Origin: CAZSLI01 sp964607705
Lineage (GTDB): Bacteria > Actinomycetota > Coriobacteriia > Anaerosomatales > PHET01
Assembly: GCA_964607705.1 (NCBI GenBank)
Contig: CAZSLI010000011.1
Location: 20,304 to 84,303 of the forward strand
Direction of reading: 5' to 3'
Length of the DNA: 64,000 nt
The notes below the pieces were generated by a model. It was given only the letters and a program-made list of their open reading frames with translations. It was not told the origin of the DNA and searched no databases. The stretch's first letter is position 1, and every line of letters starts with the position of its first letter. This document shows positions 42,074 to 49,678 of the stretch, piece after piece. Position numbers and translations under genes: made by a program.

Positions 42074-42103
42074 TTGACGAAAACTGCAGGTGAACGGTAG
42101 GAT
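42074..42103 (+). promoter_or_regulatory. Promoter for the recX-rny intergenic RNA
   Basis: TTGACG at 42074-42079 and TAGGAT at 42098-42103, spacer 18 bp. The predicted start, 42110, coincides with the first paired base of the RNA's closing stem. Confidence 0.65.
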
Positions 42104-42109
42104 TCAACT

Positions 42110-42286
42110 CGGCATCCGTGATCATTCGCCGATGAGTCACTGCCTGGCCCTCGGCGATTTGCACTACAGCAACGCAAGACCCGCACCCGTTCCGGCCCCA
42201 AGGGGCCGTTTCGCGTATGTCCGGGTTACCGGAGCTGAAGAGCGCCCGATCACGGTGCCGGACGTACGCCGTCCGGCCTTTTCTTT
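42110..42286 (+). ncRNA. Candidate structured RNA or riboswitch between recX and rny
   Basis: The 311-bp recX-rny gap holds no gene but a coherent RNA. Bases 42110-42123 pair with 42248-42260 in a 13-bp closing stem with one bulged U (42115). Inside are hairpins 42126-42132/42151-42157 (TCGCCGA/TCGGCGA), 42193-42198/42203-42208 (CGGCCC/GGGCCG) and 42220-42224/42229-42233 (TCCGG/CCGGA). An intrinsic terminator follows, sharing four bases with the closing stem. The promoter is placed exactly. It could be a stand-alone RNA or a leader controlling rny, whose ATG is 61 nt beyond the U-run. No known family is recognised from the sequence. Confidence 0.6.
42257..42286 (+). terminator. Intrinsic terminator at the end of the candidate RNA
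   Basis: GCCGGACG-tacgc-CGTCCGGC, an 8-bp stem followed by TTTTCTTT. Its 5' arm (42257-42260) overlaps the 3' arm of the closing stem, so the two structures compete at their base. Confidence 0.85.
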
Positions 42287-42347
42287 GGCCCAAGGCGTGC
42301 CTCCGCCCATGACACTTGTGCAGGACTGACACCTGAAAGGGGGGCGC

Positions 42348-43886
42348 ATGCAGACAGCAACCGTGATCACCGGCTTCGTGATGCTTCTCGTCGGCATGGC
42401 CCTCGGCTATGCGATCAACCGCTACCTGATCAAGGACCGTACCTCGCGTGCCGCCGAAGATGCGGAACGCTTGGTTCGCGATGCGGAGAAGCAGGCCGAG
42501 ACGCTCAAGAAGGAAGCGCTCATCGAGGCCAAGGACCAGATCTTCCGCATGAAGCAGGATGCGGAAGCCGAGGCCAAGGAGCGCCGCAAGGAACTGACCG
42601 CTCTCGAGACCCGTCTCGGACAGCGTGAGGAGTCGATCGACCGGCGCGCCGAGTCCCTCGACAAGCGCGAACACCAGCTGTCCTCGGTCCAGGGACAGAT
42701 CACCAAGCGCGAGAAGGACCTCGAGGAGATGGTGGAGCAGGAGCGTCTGCGCCTCGAGGCCGTCGCCGGCATGACTGCCGACGAAGCGCGCAACGAGCTC
42801 ATGTCGCGCATCCAAGACGACGTCAAGCGTGACGCCGCCGCCTACATCCGCGAGACCGAGGCGCGTGCCCGCGAGGAAGCCGACAAGAAGGCCCGCAACA
42901 TCGTCGGCATCGCCATCCAGCGCGTGGCCGCCGATCACACGGCGGAATCGACCGTGTCGGTCGTGCACATCCCGAGCGACGACATGAAGGGCCGCATCAT
43001 CGGCCGCGAGGGCCGCAACATCCGCGCCTTCGAGCAGATGACCGGCATCAACCTGATCATCGATGACACCCCTGAGGCCGTCATCCTGTCGAGCTTCGAC
43101 CCGGTGCGGCGTGAGATCGGGCGTATCACGCTCGAGACGCTCATCGCCGACGGCCGGATCCACCCGGCACGCATCGAAGAGATGTTCAACAAAGCCGAGA
43201 CGCTCGTCACGCAGCAGATCCACGAGGCCGGCGAGCAGGCGGCGTTCGATGCCGGCGTGCATAACCTGCACCCCGAGATCGTCCGAACGCTCGGTCGCCT
43301 CAAGTTCCGCACGAGCTACGGCCAGAACGTGCTCAACCACGCGCTCGAGGTCTCGTGGCTGGCAGGCGTCATGGCGAGCGAGATCGGCGTAGACCCGACG
43401 CTCGCGAAGCGCGCCGGCCTCCTCCACGACCTCGGCAAGGCCATCGACCACGAGATCGAGGGCCCTCACGCGGTCATCGGCGCCGACCTCGCCCGACGCA
43501 TGAACGAGCCCAAGGCGATCGTCCACGCGATCGAGGCGCACCACGCCGACGTCGAGCCGCAGACCATCGAGGCCGTGCTCGTTCAGGCCGCCGATGCCAT
43601 CAGCGCGGGCCGTCCCGGCGCGCGTCGCGAGACGCTCGAGAGCTACATCAAGCGCCTCGAGAAGCTTGAGGCCGTGGCCAACTCGCACAAGGGCGTCGAG
43701 AAGACGTACGCCATGCAGGCCGGCCGCGAGATCCGCGTCATGGTCAAACCGGACCAGATCAGCGACGCCGACGCGACCGTGCTCGCCCGCGACATCGCGA
43801 AGCAGATCGAGGACGAGCTCGAGTACCCGGGCCAGATCAAGGTCATGGTCATCCGCGAGAGCCGCGCGGTCGATTTCGCCAAGTAG
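42348..43886 (+). CDS. rny: Ribonuclease Y
   Basis: A 512-residue RNase Y, the membrane-bound endoribonuclease that starts mRNA decay. Order: an N-terminal membrane segment (about 5-25, MLLVGMALGYAINRYL), a long charged coiled coil (about 30-195), a KH domain (GRIIGREGRNIRAFEQMTGINLIIDD), then an HD domain with LLHDLGKAIDHEIEGPHAVIGADLARR and AIEAHHAD. ATG with AAAGGGGGG upstream. The 5' leader may be controlled by the RNA ending 61 nt upstream. A terminator follows. Confidence 0.98.
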   Translation: MQTATVITGFVMLLVGMALGYAINRYLIKDRTSRAAEDAERLVRDAEKQAETLKKEALIEAKDQIFRMKQDAEAEAKERRKELTALETRLGQREESIDRRAESLDKREHQLSSVQGQITKREKDLEEMVEQERLRLEAVAGMTADEARNELMSRIQDDVKRDAAAYIRETEARAREEADKKARNIVGIAIQRVAADHTAESTVSVVHIPSDDMKGRIIGREGRNIRAFEQMTGINLIIDDTPEAVILSSFDPVRREIGRITLETLIADGRIHPARIEEMFNKAETLVTQQIHEAGEQAAFDAGVHNLHPEIVRTLGRLKFRTSYGQNVLNHALEVSWLAGVMASEIGVDPTLAKRAGLLHDLGKAIDHEIEGPHAVIGADLARRMNEPKAIVHAIEAHHADVEPQTIEAVLVQAADAISAGRPGARRETLESYIKRLEKLEAVANSHKGVEKTYAMQAGREIRVMVKPDQISDADATVLARDIAKQIEDELEYPGQIKVMVIRESRAVDFAK

Positions 43887-43907
43887 GATCGATACAAGCT
43901 TGCATCA

Positions 43908-43948
43908 CGACACCCCGGAGCCCTAGGTTCCGGGGTGTCGTCCGTTTT
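43908..43948 (+). terminator. Rho-independent terminator after rny
   Basis: CGACACCCCGGA-gccctaggt-TCCGGGGTGTCG, a 12-bp perfect stem followed by TCCGTTTT, about 20 nt after the rny stop. Confidence 0.9.
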
Positions 43949-43967
43949 CGGACAAGAGGGGTGGCGG

Positions 43968-44459
43968 GTGAGCGAGGTCCAGGTGCGCGAGGCGGTCGCC
44001 GAGGAACTTGAGCAGGTCCTCGGCGTTCAGCGGCGTGCGTTCGGCCGGGTCTCGCGCGCGCTGGGAATCGACCCCGCCAATCTGCCTCCGCTCAACGAGA
44101 CTGCCGAGGACCTCGGTGGCCTCATGGCTGGCGGGACACGCTTCTGGATCGCCCTGGCGCCGGCGGAGCTTACGCCTATCGTCGTGGGCAGCGTCCGGGC
44201 CGCGGAGCGCGAAGGGACCGTCGAGATCGGCCGGCTCGTCGTCGACGACGGCTGGACCGGCAGGGGAGTCGCCACCGCGCTGATGGACGTGCTCGAAGCC
44301 GCGTTCCCGCACGCCGAGCGCTTCGAACTATTCACCGGTGCCGACGCCCACGTGCCGCTCGCCCTCTATGTGAAGCGGGGATACGCCGTGTACCGCTCGG
44401 CACACGTGAGCGGCGTCGACCTGGTCTGGCTCCAGAAACAGGGACCGTACTTCAGGTGA
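43968..44459 (+). CDS. GNAT family N-acetyltransferase
   Basis: A 163-residue GNAT: VREAVAEELEQVLGVQRRAFG at the N-terminus, TVEIGRLVVDDGWTGRGVATALMDVLE with the acetyl-CoA loop GRGVAT, and the FELFTGADAHVPLALYVKRGYAVYR ending typical of small-molecule GNATs. Substrate unknown. The GTG at 43968 has GAGGGG 6 nt upstream. It sits between rny and the GHKL ATPase, separated from rny by a terminator, so it probably has its own promoter or weak read-through. Confidence 0.88.
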   Translation: MSEVQVREAVAEELEQVLGVQRRAFGRVSRALGIDPANLPPLNETAEDLGGLMAGGTRFWIALAPAELTPIVVGSVRAAEREGTVEIGRLVVDDGWTGRGVATALMDVLEAAFPHAERFELFTGADAHVPLALYVKRGYAVYRSAHVSGVDLVWLQKQGPYFR

Positions 44460-44528
44460 TCGTCGCCGGTCCTCGGCAAGCCTGGCGATTTCCGGGCCGC
44501 TCATCGTCACGCGCGGCGCTCGAGCCTG

Positions 44529-44534
44529 TATCCT
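44529..44534 (+). promoter_or_regulatory. -10 element; possibly leaderless start of GHKL gene
   Basis: TATCCT ends 6 nt before the ATG at 44541, placing the likely transcription start on or beside the start codon. No ribosome binding site is visible. The -35 region (near 44506-44511) is weak. Confidence 0.4.
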
Positions 44535-44540
44535 GTGACC

Positions 44541-45617
44541 ATGCCTGACAACGATCTCTTGAACTTCGTCACGTCCGTCTCGGGCGACGCCTACATGAAA
44601 GTCGAGGAGAACCTCGGCGACGGTTTCGTTCGCCTCAAGACCTCCGAGGCCGAACGGCGACAAGCCAAGCACGATATCCGAAGCGCCGAGGACATCGTCG
44701 TCGAGCTGCTTCGCAACTCCCGAGACGCCCACGCCCAGCGCATCTTCGTCGCCACCGGGCGCGAAGGCGACCAGCGGACGATCACCATCATCGATGACGG
44801 CGTCGGCGTGCCGGCCGCGCTAATCGACCGCATCTTCGAGCCCCGCGTCACCTCGAAGCTCGAGACCATGGTCATGGACACCTGGGGCGTGCACGGCCGA
44901 GGAATGGCGCTCTTCTCCATCCGCAGCAACGTCACGGCGGCTGATGTCATGGCCACCTCACCCCACAAGGGAACGTCGCTCCGGATCCTCTCTGATACCA
45001 CCAAGCTTGCCGAGAAGGCGGACCAATCGACGTGGCCGGCGATAGAGCCGGACGAGGACGGACGGCCGCACGTCGCACGAGGCCCGCACAACATCGTGCG
45101 CCGCGTCGTGGAGTTCGCTTTGGAGCACCCGGGGGTCGACGTGTTCATCGGCAGCTCGGTCGAAGTGTTGGCCACGCTCGTCATGCTCGCGCGCTTCGAG
45201 CTCGACGAAGCCGACCTGCTGTTTTGTGAGGACGTCGAACGTCTGCCCGTGTGGCAGCGGCCGGGCGCCTGCGCAGACGCGTCAGAGCTGACCGAGGCAG
45301 CCGAAGCGATTGGACTCGACATCTCCGAGCGTACGGCCCATCGCATCCTCGGAGGCGAGATCACCCCGCTTAGAAGCGTGTTCGCGAAGGTGACCAAGGC
45401 CCAGGAACGCACGGGTGAAGCCACGCCGGTCGACATCTACCGTGACCGCCGGGGGCTCAAGATCCACCACGCCGACCTCTCGGCCTTCAAAGCCGATCTT
45501 GAGCGCGCGTTCGACTCCATCGCCGAGCGCTACTACGTACACCTCAAGTGCGAGCCGAAGATCACGGTGGGACGCGAGGACATACGCGTCCGATTCGAGA
45601 TCGAGAAGGAAGACTGA
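44541..45617 (+). CDS. GHKL (HSP90/histidine kinase-like) ATPase, unknown role
   Basis: A 358-residue soluble protein with a GHKL ATP-binding domain at about 20-140: N box AEDIVVELLRNSRDAHA, G1 box DDGVGVP, and a G2-like WGVHGRGMALFSIRS. The rest (about 150-358) is not recognised; it has a helical region with LGGEITPLRSVFAKVTKAQERTGE and VDIYRDRRGLKIHHADL. No histidine phosphotransfer or receiver domain is seen, so it is not a classical sensor kinase. Next to spoVS and near rny, miaB and a PHP gene. Likely a chaperone, MutL-like or anti-sigma-type ATPase, but undecided. Confidence 0.78.
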   Translation: MPDNDLLNFVTSVSGDAYMKVEENLGDGFVRLKTSEAERRQAKHDIRSAEDIVVELLRNSRDAHAQRIFVATGREGDQRTITIIDDGVGVPAALIDRIFEPRVTSKLETMVMDTWGVHGRGMALFSIRSNVTAADVMATSPHKGTSLRILSDTTKLAEKADQSTWPAIEPDEDGRPHVARGPHNIVRRVVEFALEHPGVDVFIGSSVEVLATLVMLARFELDEADLLFCEDVERLPVWQRPGACADASELTEAAEAIGLDISERTAHRILGGEITPLRSVFAKVTKAQERTGEATPVDIYRDRRGLKIHHADLSAFKADLERAFDSIAERYYVHLKCEPKITVGREDIRVRFEIEKED

Positions 45618-45643
45618 CGGCGCGGCAGGTCAGGCGCTATACT
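45614..45643 (+). promoter_or_regulatory. Putative spoVS promoter
   Basis: CTGACG at 45614-45619 and TATACT at 45638-45643, 18-bp spacer, predicting a start near 45650. A 7-bp GC-rich hairpin at 45703-45720 (GCCGCCC-tctc-GGGCGGC), without a U-run, lies in the 132-bp leader before spoVS. Confidence 0.55.
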
Positions 45644-45749
45644 TGTTCGGCACTCATTCGCTCCACCGCACCGCAGCAGCAGCCACACCACCATCCGAAG
45701 CCGCCGCCCTCTCGGGCGGCACGTAGCATAGACTCGCCAGGGAGAGACA

Positions 45750-46022
45750 GTGGAAGTCCTCAAGGTGTCGAGCAAGTCGAACCCTAACTCCGTCGCCGGC
45801 GCCCTCGCCGGTATCATCCGCGAGCAGGGCGCTGTCGAAGTCCAGACCGTCGGTGCAGGGGCGCTCAATCAGGCCGTGAAGGCCATAGCGATCGCGCGCG
45901 GGTTCATCGCACCTTCCGGCATCGAGCTGACGTGCGTACCGGCCTTCGCCGACATCGAGATCAACGGCGAGGAGCGCACCGCGATTCGGCTTCTAGTCGA
46001 GCCGCGCGACATGCACCGCTAG
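45750..46022 (+). CDS. spoVS: Stage V sporulation protein S (SpoVS)
   Basis: A 90-residue SpoVS, an Alba-like fold protein: EVLKVSSKSNPNSVAGALAGIIREQG, then VQTVGAGALNQAVKAIAIARGFIAPSGIELTCVPAFADIEINGEERTAIRL, nearly the family consensus. In B. subtilis it affects division and spore coat assembly; it also occurs in lineages that do not sporulate, probably as a nucleic-acid binding regulator. GTG start with GGGAGAG. It has a likely own promoter. A PHP gene follows after 11 bp. Confidence 0.97.
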   Translation: MEVLKVSSKSNPNSVAGALAGIIREQGAVEVQTVGAGALNQAVKAIAIARGFIAPSGIELTCVPAFADIEINGEERTAIRLLVEPRDMHR

Positions 46023-46033
46023 CGGCGGTAGCC

Positions 46034-46855
46034 ATGAAGGCGGACCTGCACGTCCACACCACCGCCTCCGACGGCACACTCACGCCCGCGCAACTCGTCG
46101 CCCGCGCACGTGATCGCGGCGTCGACGTCCTCGCGATCGCCGATCACGACACCGTGGCCGGCATCCCCGAAGCAGCGAACGCAGCGTCTGCTGCGTCGAT
46201 CACGCTCGTGCCTGCCGTCGAGTTGTCAGCCGTCGCCGACGGTCGCGACGCTCACATTCTCGGCTACTTCGTCGACGTCGCCGACGCTGATCTGCTGTCG
46301 CACCTGGCGGACCTTCGGGACGCCCGCAGCCGTCGAGCCGAGACGATGGTCTCGGCGTTGCGCGACGCTGGTTACGACATCTCCCTGGACGACGTCTTGG
46401 CGCTCTCCGCCGGCGGAGCGGTCGGCCGCAGCCACATCGCGCGCGCCCTTGTCGGACGAGGCCACGCAGAGAGCGTGCGAGACGCCTTCGAGCGACTCAT
46501 CGGACACGGCCGAGCCTTCTACGTGCCCAAAGACGTGCGGACGCCCGCCGAGATCATCGGCATCATCCGCGCCGCAGGCGGGCTTCCCGTACTGGCGCAT
46601 CCCGGCGTCAGCAGACTCGAGTCGGCCATTCCATCTCTCCTCGAGACCGGTCTCGGGGGAATCGAGGCCTACCACGCGGACCACAGCCCTGAGCAGCGCG
46701 AGCTCTTCGCGAACACAGCCAAGGAGGCCGGCGTGCTCGTGACGGGCGGGACCGACTTCCATGGACCCCACGCACCCAACCCCGACGTAGGCGCCTGCGA
46801 TGTGCCCGAGGACGCCGTTTCCGCCCTGCTCGCTTGGGGGGCCGCACGCCGCTGA
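46034..46855 (+). CDS. PHP domain phosphoesterase (RnmAM/TrpH-like)
   Basis: A 273-residue PHP-domain metal-dependent phosphoesterase of the YciV/TrpH group, whose E. coli member matures rRNA 5' ends and hydrolyses 3',5'-nucleoside bisphosphates. Metal motifs are ADLHVHTTASDG at the N-terminus, LAIADHDTV, VELSAV, then LAHPGVSRL and TGGTDFHG. About 44% of the length is the family's insert domain. The ATG at 46034 begins the core; the frame is open further upstream. Between spoVS (11 bp) and miaB (31 bp). Confidence 0.92.
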   Translation: MKADLHVHTTASDGTLTPAQLVARARDRGVDVLAIADHDTVAGIPEAANAASAASITLVPAVELSAVADGRDAHILGYFVDVADADLLSHLADLRDARSRRAETMVSALRDAGYDISLDDVLALSAGGAVGRSHIARALVGRGHAESVRDAFERLIGHGRAFYVPKDVRTPAEIIGIIRAAGGLPVLAHPGVSRLESAIPSLLETGLGGIEAYHADHSPEQRELFANTAKEAGVLVTGGTDFHGPHAPNPDVGACDVPEDAVSALLAWGAARR

Positions 46856-46871
46856 GCGGCATGCGGCGTGC
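46844..46871 (+). other. Hairpin at PHP/miaB junction
   Basis: GCACGCCGC and GCGGCGTGC, a perfect 9-bp stem with a 10-nt loop that contains the PHP stop codon. No U-run follows; the next bases contain TACACT (46872-46877), a -10 candidate for miaB. Confidence 0.5.
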
Positions 46872-46877
46872 TACACT
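46872..46877 (+). promoter_or_regulatory. -10 element of miaB; possibly leaderless mRNA
   Basis: TACACT ends 9 nt before the miaB ATG at 46887. No ribosome binding site can be found between them, so transcription may start on or just before the start codon. The -35 is weak. Confidence 0.4.
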
Positions 46878-46886
46878 CCACCGCCT

Positions 46887-48233
46887 ATGGAGACCTACCT
46901 GATCCGCACCTTCGGGTGCCAGATGAACAAGCACGACTCCGAGCGCGTCGCAGGGCTTCTCGGCGCTCAGGGCCTGCGCCCCGTCGAGACCGCCGAGGAC
47001 GCCGACGTCGTCGTCTTCATGACCTGCTGCGTGCGCGAGAACGCGGACGAGCGCCTGCGCGGACAGGTCGCGTCGCTCAAGGCGATCAAGACCGGCGGCC
47101 GACCGGGCCTGCTCATCGCAGTGGGCGGGTGCATCGGACAGCGCGACGGCGAGAAGCTGCTCGAGCAGTTGCCGCACGTCGACGTGGTTTTCGGCACGCA
47201 CAATGTGGCGCACCTTCCAGCCCTGCTGGAGACAGCCGCTTCTCAGCGTCAAGCGCAGGTCGAGGTATTGGAAGCGACCACCGAGTTCACCAGTGACCTC
47301 CCGACCGAACGCGAGCACCCCTGGCACGCGTGGGTTCCCATCACGGTGGGCTGCAACAACTTCTGCACCTACTGCATCGTGCCCTATGTGCGAGGGCGGG
47401 AGCGTAGCCGTCCACTGGAGGACATCGTCGCGGAGGTCGAGCGCCTCATGGCCGACGGGGTGCTCGAGGTCACGCTGCTCGGCCAGAACGTCAACAGCTA
47501 CGGCCGCGACCTCTATGGAGAGCCGCGATTCGCCGAGATCCTTCGCGCCGTAGCGGCGACCGGCATCCCACGCATCCGCTTCGCCACGAGCCATCCCAAG
47601 GACCTCTCGGATGCGACGATCGCGGCGATGGCCGAGGAACCGGCCGTCATGCCGTATCTGCACCTGCCGGTCCAGTCAGGCAGCAACACGATCCTGAAGG
47701 CGATGAACCGCCACTACACCAAAGAGTCGTATCTCGAGCTCGTCGGGAGGCTGAGGGCCGCCGTACCAGGACTCGCTCTGTCGACCGACATCATAGTGGG
47801 CTTCCCCGGCGAGAACGACGCAGATTTCGCCGACACCATGGATGTGGTCCGTGAGGCCGGCTTCACGCAGGCGTTCACGTTCATCTATTCGCCGCGCGAG
47901 GGTACCCCGGCCGCAAAGATGGACGGCCAGGTTCCGCGCGAGTTGACTCAGGTCCGCTTCGACCGGCTCGTGGAGGCGGTCCACGCCTCCGCACTCGACA
48001 ACAACCGGCCTCTCGTCGGCAGCGTGCAAGCCGTGCTGGTCGAGGGCGCAAGCAAACGCGACGAGCGCGTGCTCACCGGCCGAACGCCCACCAACAAGGT
48101 CGTACACGTGCCGGTGCCCGAGGACCATACCGCCGAGGAGTACGCCGGCCGCATCCTGCCCGTGCACATCGACGAGGCCCAGACGTGGTTCCTCGTGGGG
48201 ACCTTCGCTGAGGAGTCGTCGGCAGAGGTGTGA
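46887..48233 (+). CDS. miaB: tRNA-2-methylthio-N6-dimethylallyladenosine synthase MiaB
   Basis: A 448-residue radical SAM methylthiotransferase that modifies A37 of tRNA after MiaA. N-terminal cluster Cys lie in RTFGCQMNKHDSERVAG, FMTCCVRENAD and VGGCIGQRDG; the radical SAM motif is CNNFCTYC (C156, C160, C163), followed by VPYVRGRERSR. LLGQNVNSYG and the C-terminal TRAM domain confirm MiaB. Partner miaA is at 49679, with the Memo/AMMECR1 gene between. ATG 46887 has no visible ribosome binding site. Confidence 0.98.
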   Translation: METYLIRTFGCQMNKHDSERVAGLLGAQGLRPVETAEDADVVVFMTCCVRENADERLRGQVASLKAIKTGGRPGLLIAVGGCIGQRDGEKLLEQLPHVDVVFGTHNVAHLPALLETAASQRQAQVEVLEATTEFTSDLPTEREHPWHAWVPITVGCNNFCTYCIVPYVRGRERSRPLEDIVAEVERLMADGVLEVTLLGQNVNSYGRDLYGEPRFAEILRAVAATGIPRIRFATSHPKDLSDATIAAMAEEPAVMPYLHLPVQSGSNTILKAMNRHYTKESYLELVGRLRAAVPGLALSTDIIVGFPGENDADFADTMDVVREAGFTQAFTFIYSPREGTPAAKMDGQVPRELTQVRFDRLVEAVHASALDNNRPLVGSVQAVLVEGASKRDERVLTGRTPTNKVVHVPVPEDHTAEEYAGRILPVHIDEAQTWFLVGTFAEESSAEV

Positions 48234-48292
48234 CCTTTGGCGGGGAGATGCGGGGTACATTCCTCGATGTGAACCATCGGGGAGGGATTGCC

Positions 48293-49675
48293 ATGGCTGA
48301 GAACCGGTTCGGAGTCATCGCGCCGCATCCACCCATCATGGTCGCCGAGGTTGGCGGCAGTCGCGCCAAGGTGACCGAGGACTCGCTTGCCTCGCTCGAC
48401 GAGGCAGCTCGCGCGCTGGCCGCGTACGCCCCCGAGACGCTGCTCGTCATGTCACCGCATGCGCCAGCGGTCGCGGATGCCATCGCGCTGGATGACGCCG
48501 ATCGCTATGAGGGTTCGCTCTCTCAGTTCGGCGACGGTAGCCACCGTGAATGGTCCGGCGACCGCGCATTCTCGCTCGCGCTGCTGGCCGAGCTCGACCG
48601 GCGGGGTGTCCCAACGATCGCGCGCTCCTCCGATTCGCGCTTACGTTCGGGCTGGCTCGACCATGGCGTCATCGTGCCGCTATCGTTCCTCGACCCACAG
48701 AGGACATACGCCCTGTCCGTGGTGTCGCTGTCGTACCTGCCGTACGGAGAACACCGGGTCATCGGCGAGGCAGCGGCAGCGGCGGCCGCGGCGACGGGCC
48801 GCAAGGTCGCCTTCGTGGCGAGTGGCGACCTCTCGCACCGCCTCACGCCCGATGCGCCGGCCGGCTACTCACCCGAGGCGGCCGAGCTCGACAAGACCAT
48901 CGCGGCGCTCGTCGAACGCGGAGAGTTCGAGCAGTTGTCTCGGATCGATCCCTCGCTCATCGAAGCGGGCGGCGAGTGCGGGCTGCGCTCCTTCATCGCG
49001 CTCGGCGGGTTCCTCGGCAGCGACCCGGTCCCCACACGGGTGCTGTCGTACGAGGGGCCGTGGGGCGTGGGATACCTGACCGCGCTCGCCGGCCAAGCTG
49101 CGCTCGACGCGGCCGAAAGGCATGCTCTCACCGCCGATCGGGGCCGCAAGGGCGGCATGGCGGGGGAGGACGAGTCCCAGGTTGTCGCTCTGGCCCGCCG
49201 GGCCATCGAGGTACGCGTACGCGCAGGAGAGCCACTCGAGGACGCCCGGCTCACCGATGCCAGCTACCCACGCCGTGCCGGCGCGTTCGTGTCGCTCCAT
49301 CGCGACGGCAGTCTGCGCGGATGCATAGGCACGATCCTGCCCACGCGCGACACGCTCGCCGAGGAGGTAGCGGCTAACGCGGTCGAGGCGGCTTTGCACG
49401 ATCCGCGCTTCCCTCCGCTCAACCCAGACGAGCTCGACGACCTCGAGATCAAGGTCGACGTTCTCCACGAACCCAACGCCTGCAACATCGAGGACCTGGA
49501 CCCCGCTCGCTACGGTGTCATCACATCGAGCGGCTGGCGCCGCGGCCTGCTGCTTCCCGACCTTGAGGGTGTGCATGACGTCGAGACCCAGGTTGCCATC
49601 GCCATGCAGAAAGCGGGGATCCAGCCCGGCGAACCCTGCAGTTACGAGCGCTTCAAGGTCGACCGCTACACTTAG
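48293..49675 (+). CDS. Memo-like/AMMECR1 fusion (AmmeMemoRadiSam protein AB)
   Basis: 460 residues with two domains. Residues 1-270 are a Memo/LigB-type (class III extradiol dioxygenase-like) domain: APHPPIMVAEVGG, SPHAPAVAD, HGVIVPLSFL, VASGDLSHRL. Residues about 285-455 are an AMMECR1 domain: ARRAIEVRVRAGEPL, GAFVSLHRDGSLRGCIGT, DPRFPPL, DLEGVHDVETQVAIAMQKAGI. These proteins usually act with a radical SAM partner (AmrS); none is next to it here. Biochemical function unknown. ATG 48293 with GGGAGGG. miaA starts 3 bp after. Confidence 0.93.
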   Translation: MAENRFGVIAPHPPIMVAEVGGSRAKVTEDSLASLDEAARALAAYAPETLLVMSPHAPAVADAIALDDADRYEGSLSQFGDGSHREWSGDRAFSLALLAELDRRGVPTIARSSDSRLRSGWLDHGVIVPLSFLDPQRTYALSVVSLSYLPYGEHRVIGEAAAAAAAATGRKVAFVASGDLSHRLTPDAPAGYSPEAAELDKTIAALVERGEFEQLSRIDPSLIEAGGECGLRSFIALGGFLGSDPVPTRVLSYEGPWGVGYLTALAGQAALDAAERHALTADRGRKGGMAGEDESQVVALARRAIEVRVRAGEPLEDARLTDASYPRRAGAFVSLHRDGSLRGCIGTILPTRDTLAEEVAANAVEAALHDPRFPPLNPDELDDLEIKVDVLHEPNACNIEDLDPARYGVITSSGWRRGLLLPDLEGVHDVETQVAIAMQKAGIQPGEPCSYERFKVDRYT

Positions 49676-49678
49676 CAG

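Noticed and set aside
42110..42286. Known riboswitch or housekeeping RNA (T-box, SRP, 6S, TPP, FMN, c-di-GMP)
   Set aside because: I compared consensus cores from memory (for example GGTGGNACCGCG or GGAAGNAGC); none is present, and the multi-hairpin layout is unlike 6S. A covariance search is still needed.
42033..43688. 551-codon minus-strand frame across the RNA gap and rny
   Set aside because: Shadow of RNase Y. Its C-terminal part only reads through the antisense of the rny sequence.
45703..45720. Terminator after the GHKL gene
   Set aside because: 7-bp stem without U-run, lying after the likely spoVS promoter, so more probably a leader hairpin.
45750..46022. Evidence that the organism forms endospores
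   Set aside because: SpoVS occurs in non-sporulating bacteria, and no other sporulation-specific gene is in the window.
46844..46871. Terminator between PHP gene and miaB
   Set aside because: A good 9-bp stem but no U-run; it is directly followed by a -10-like TACACT.
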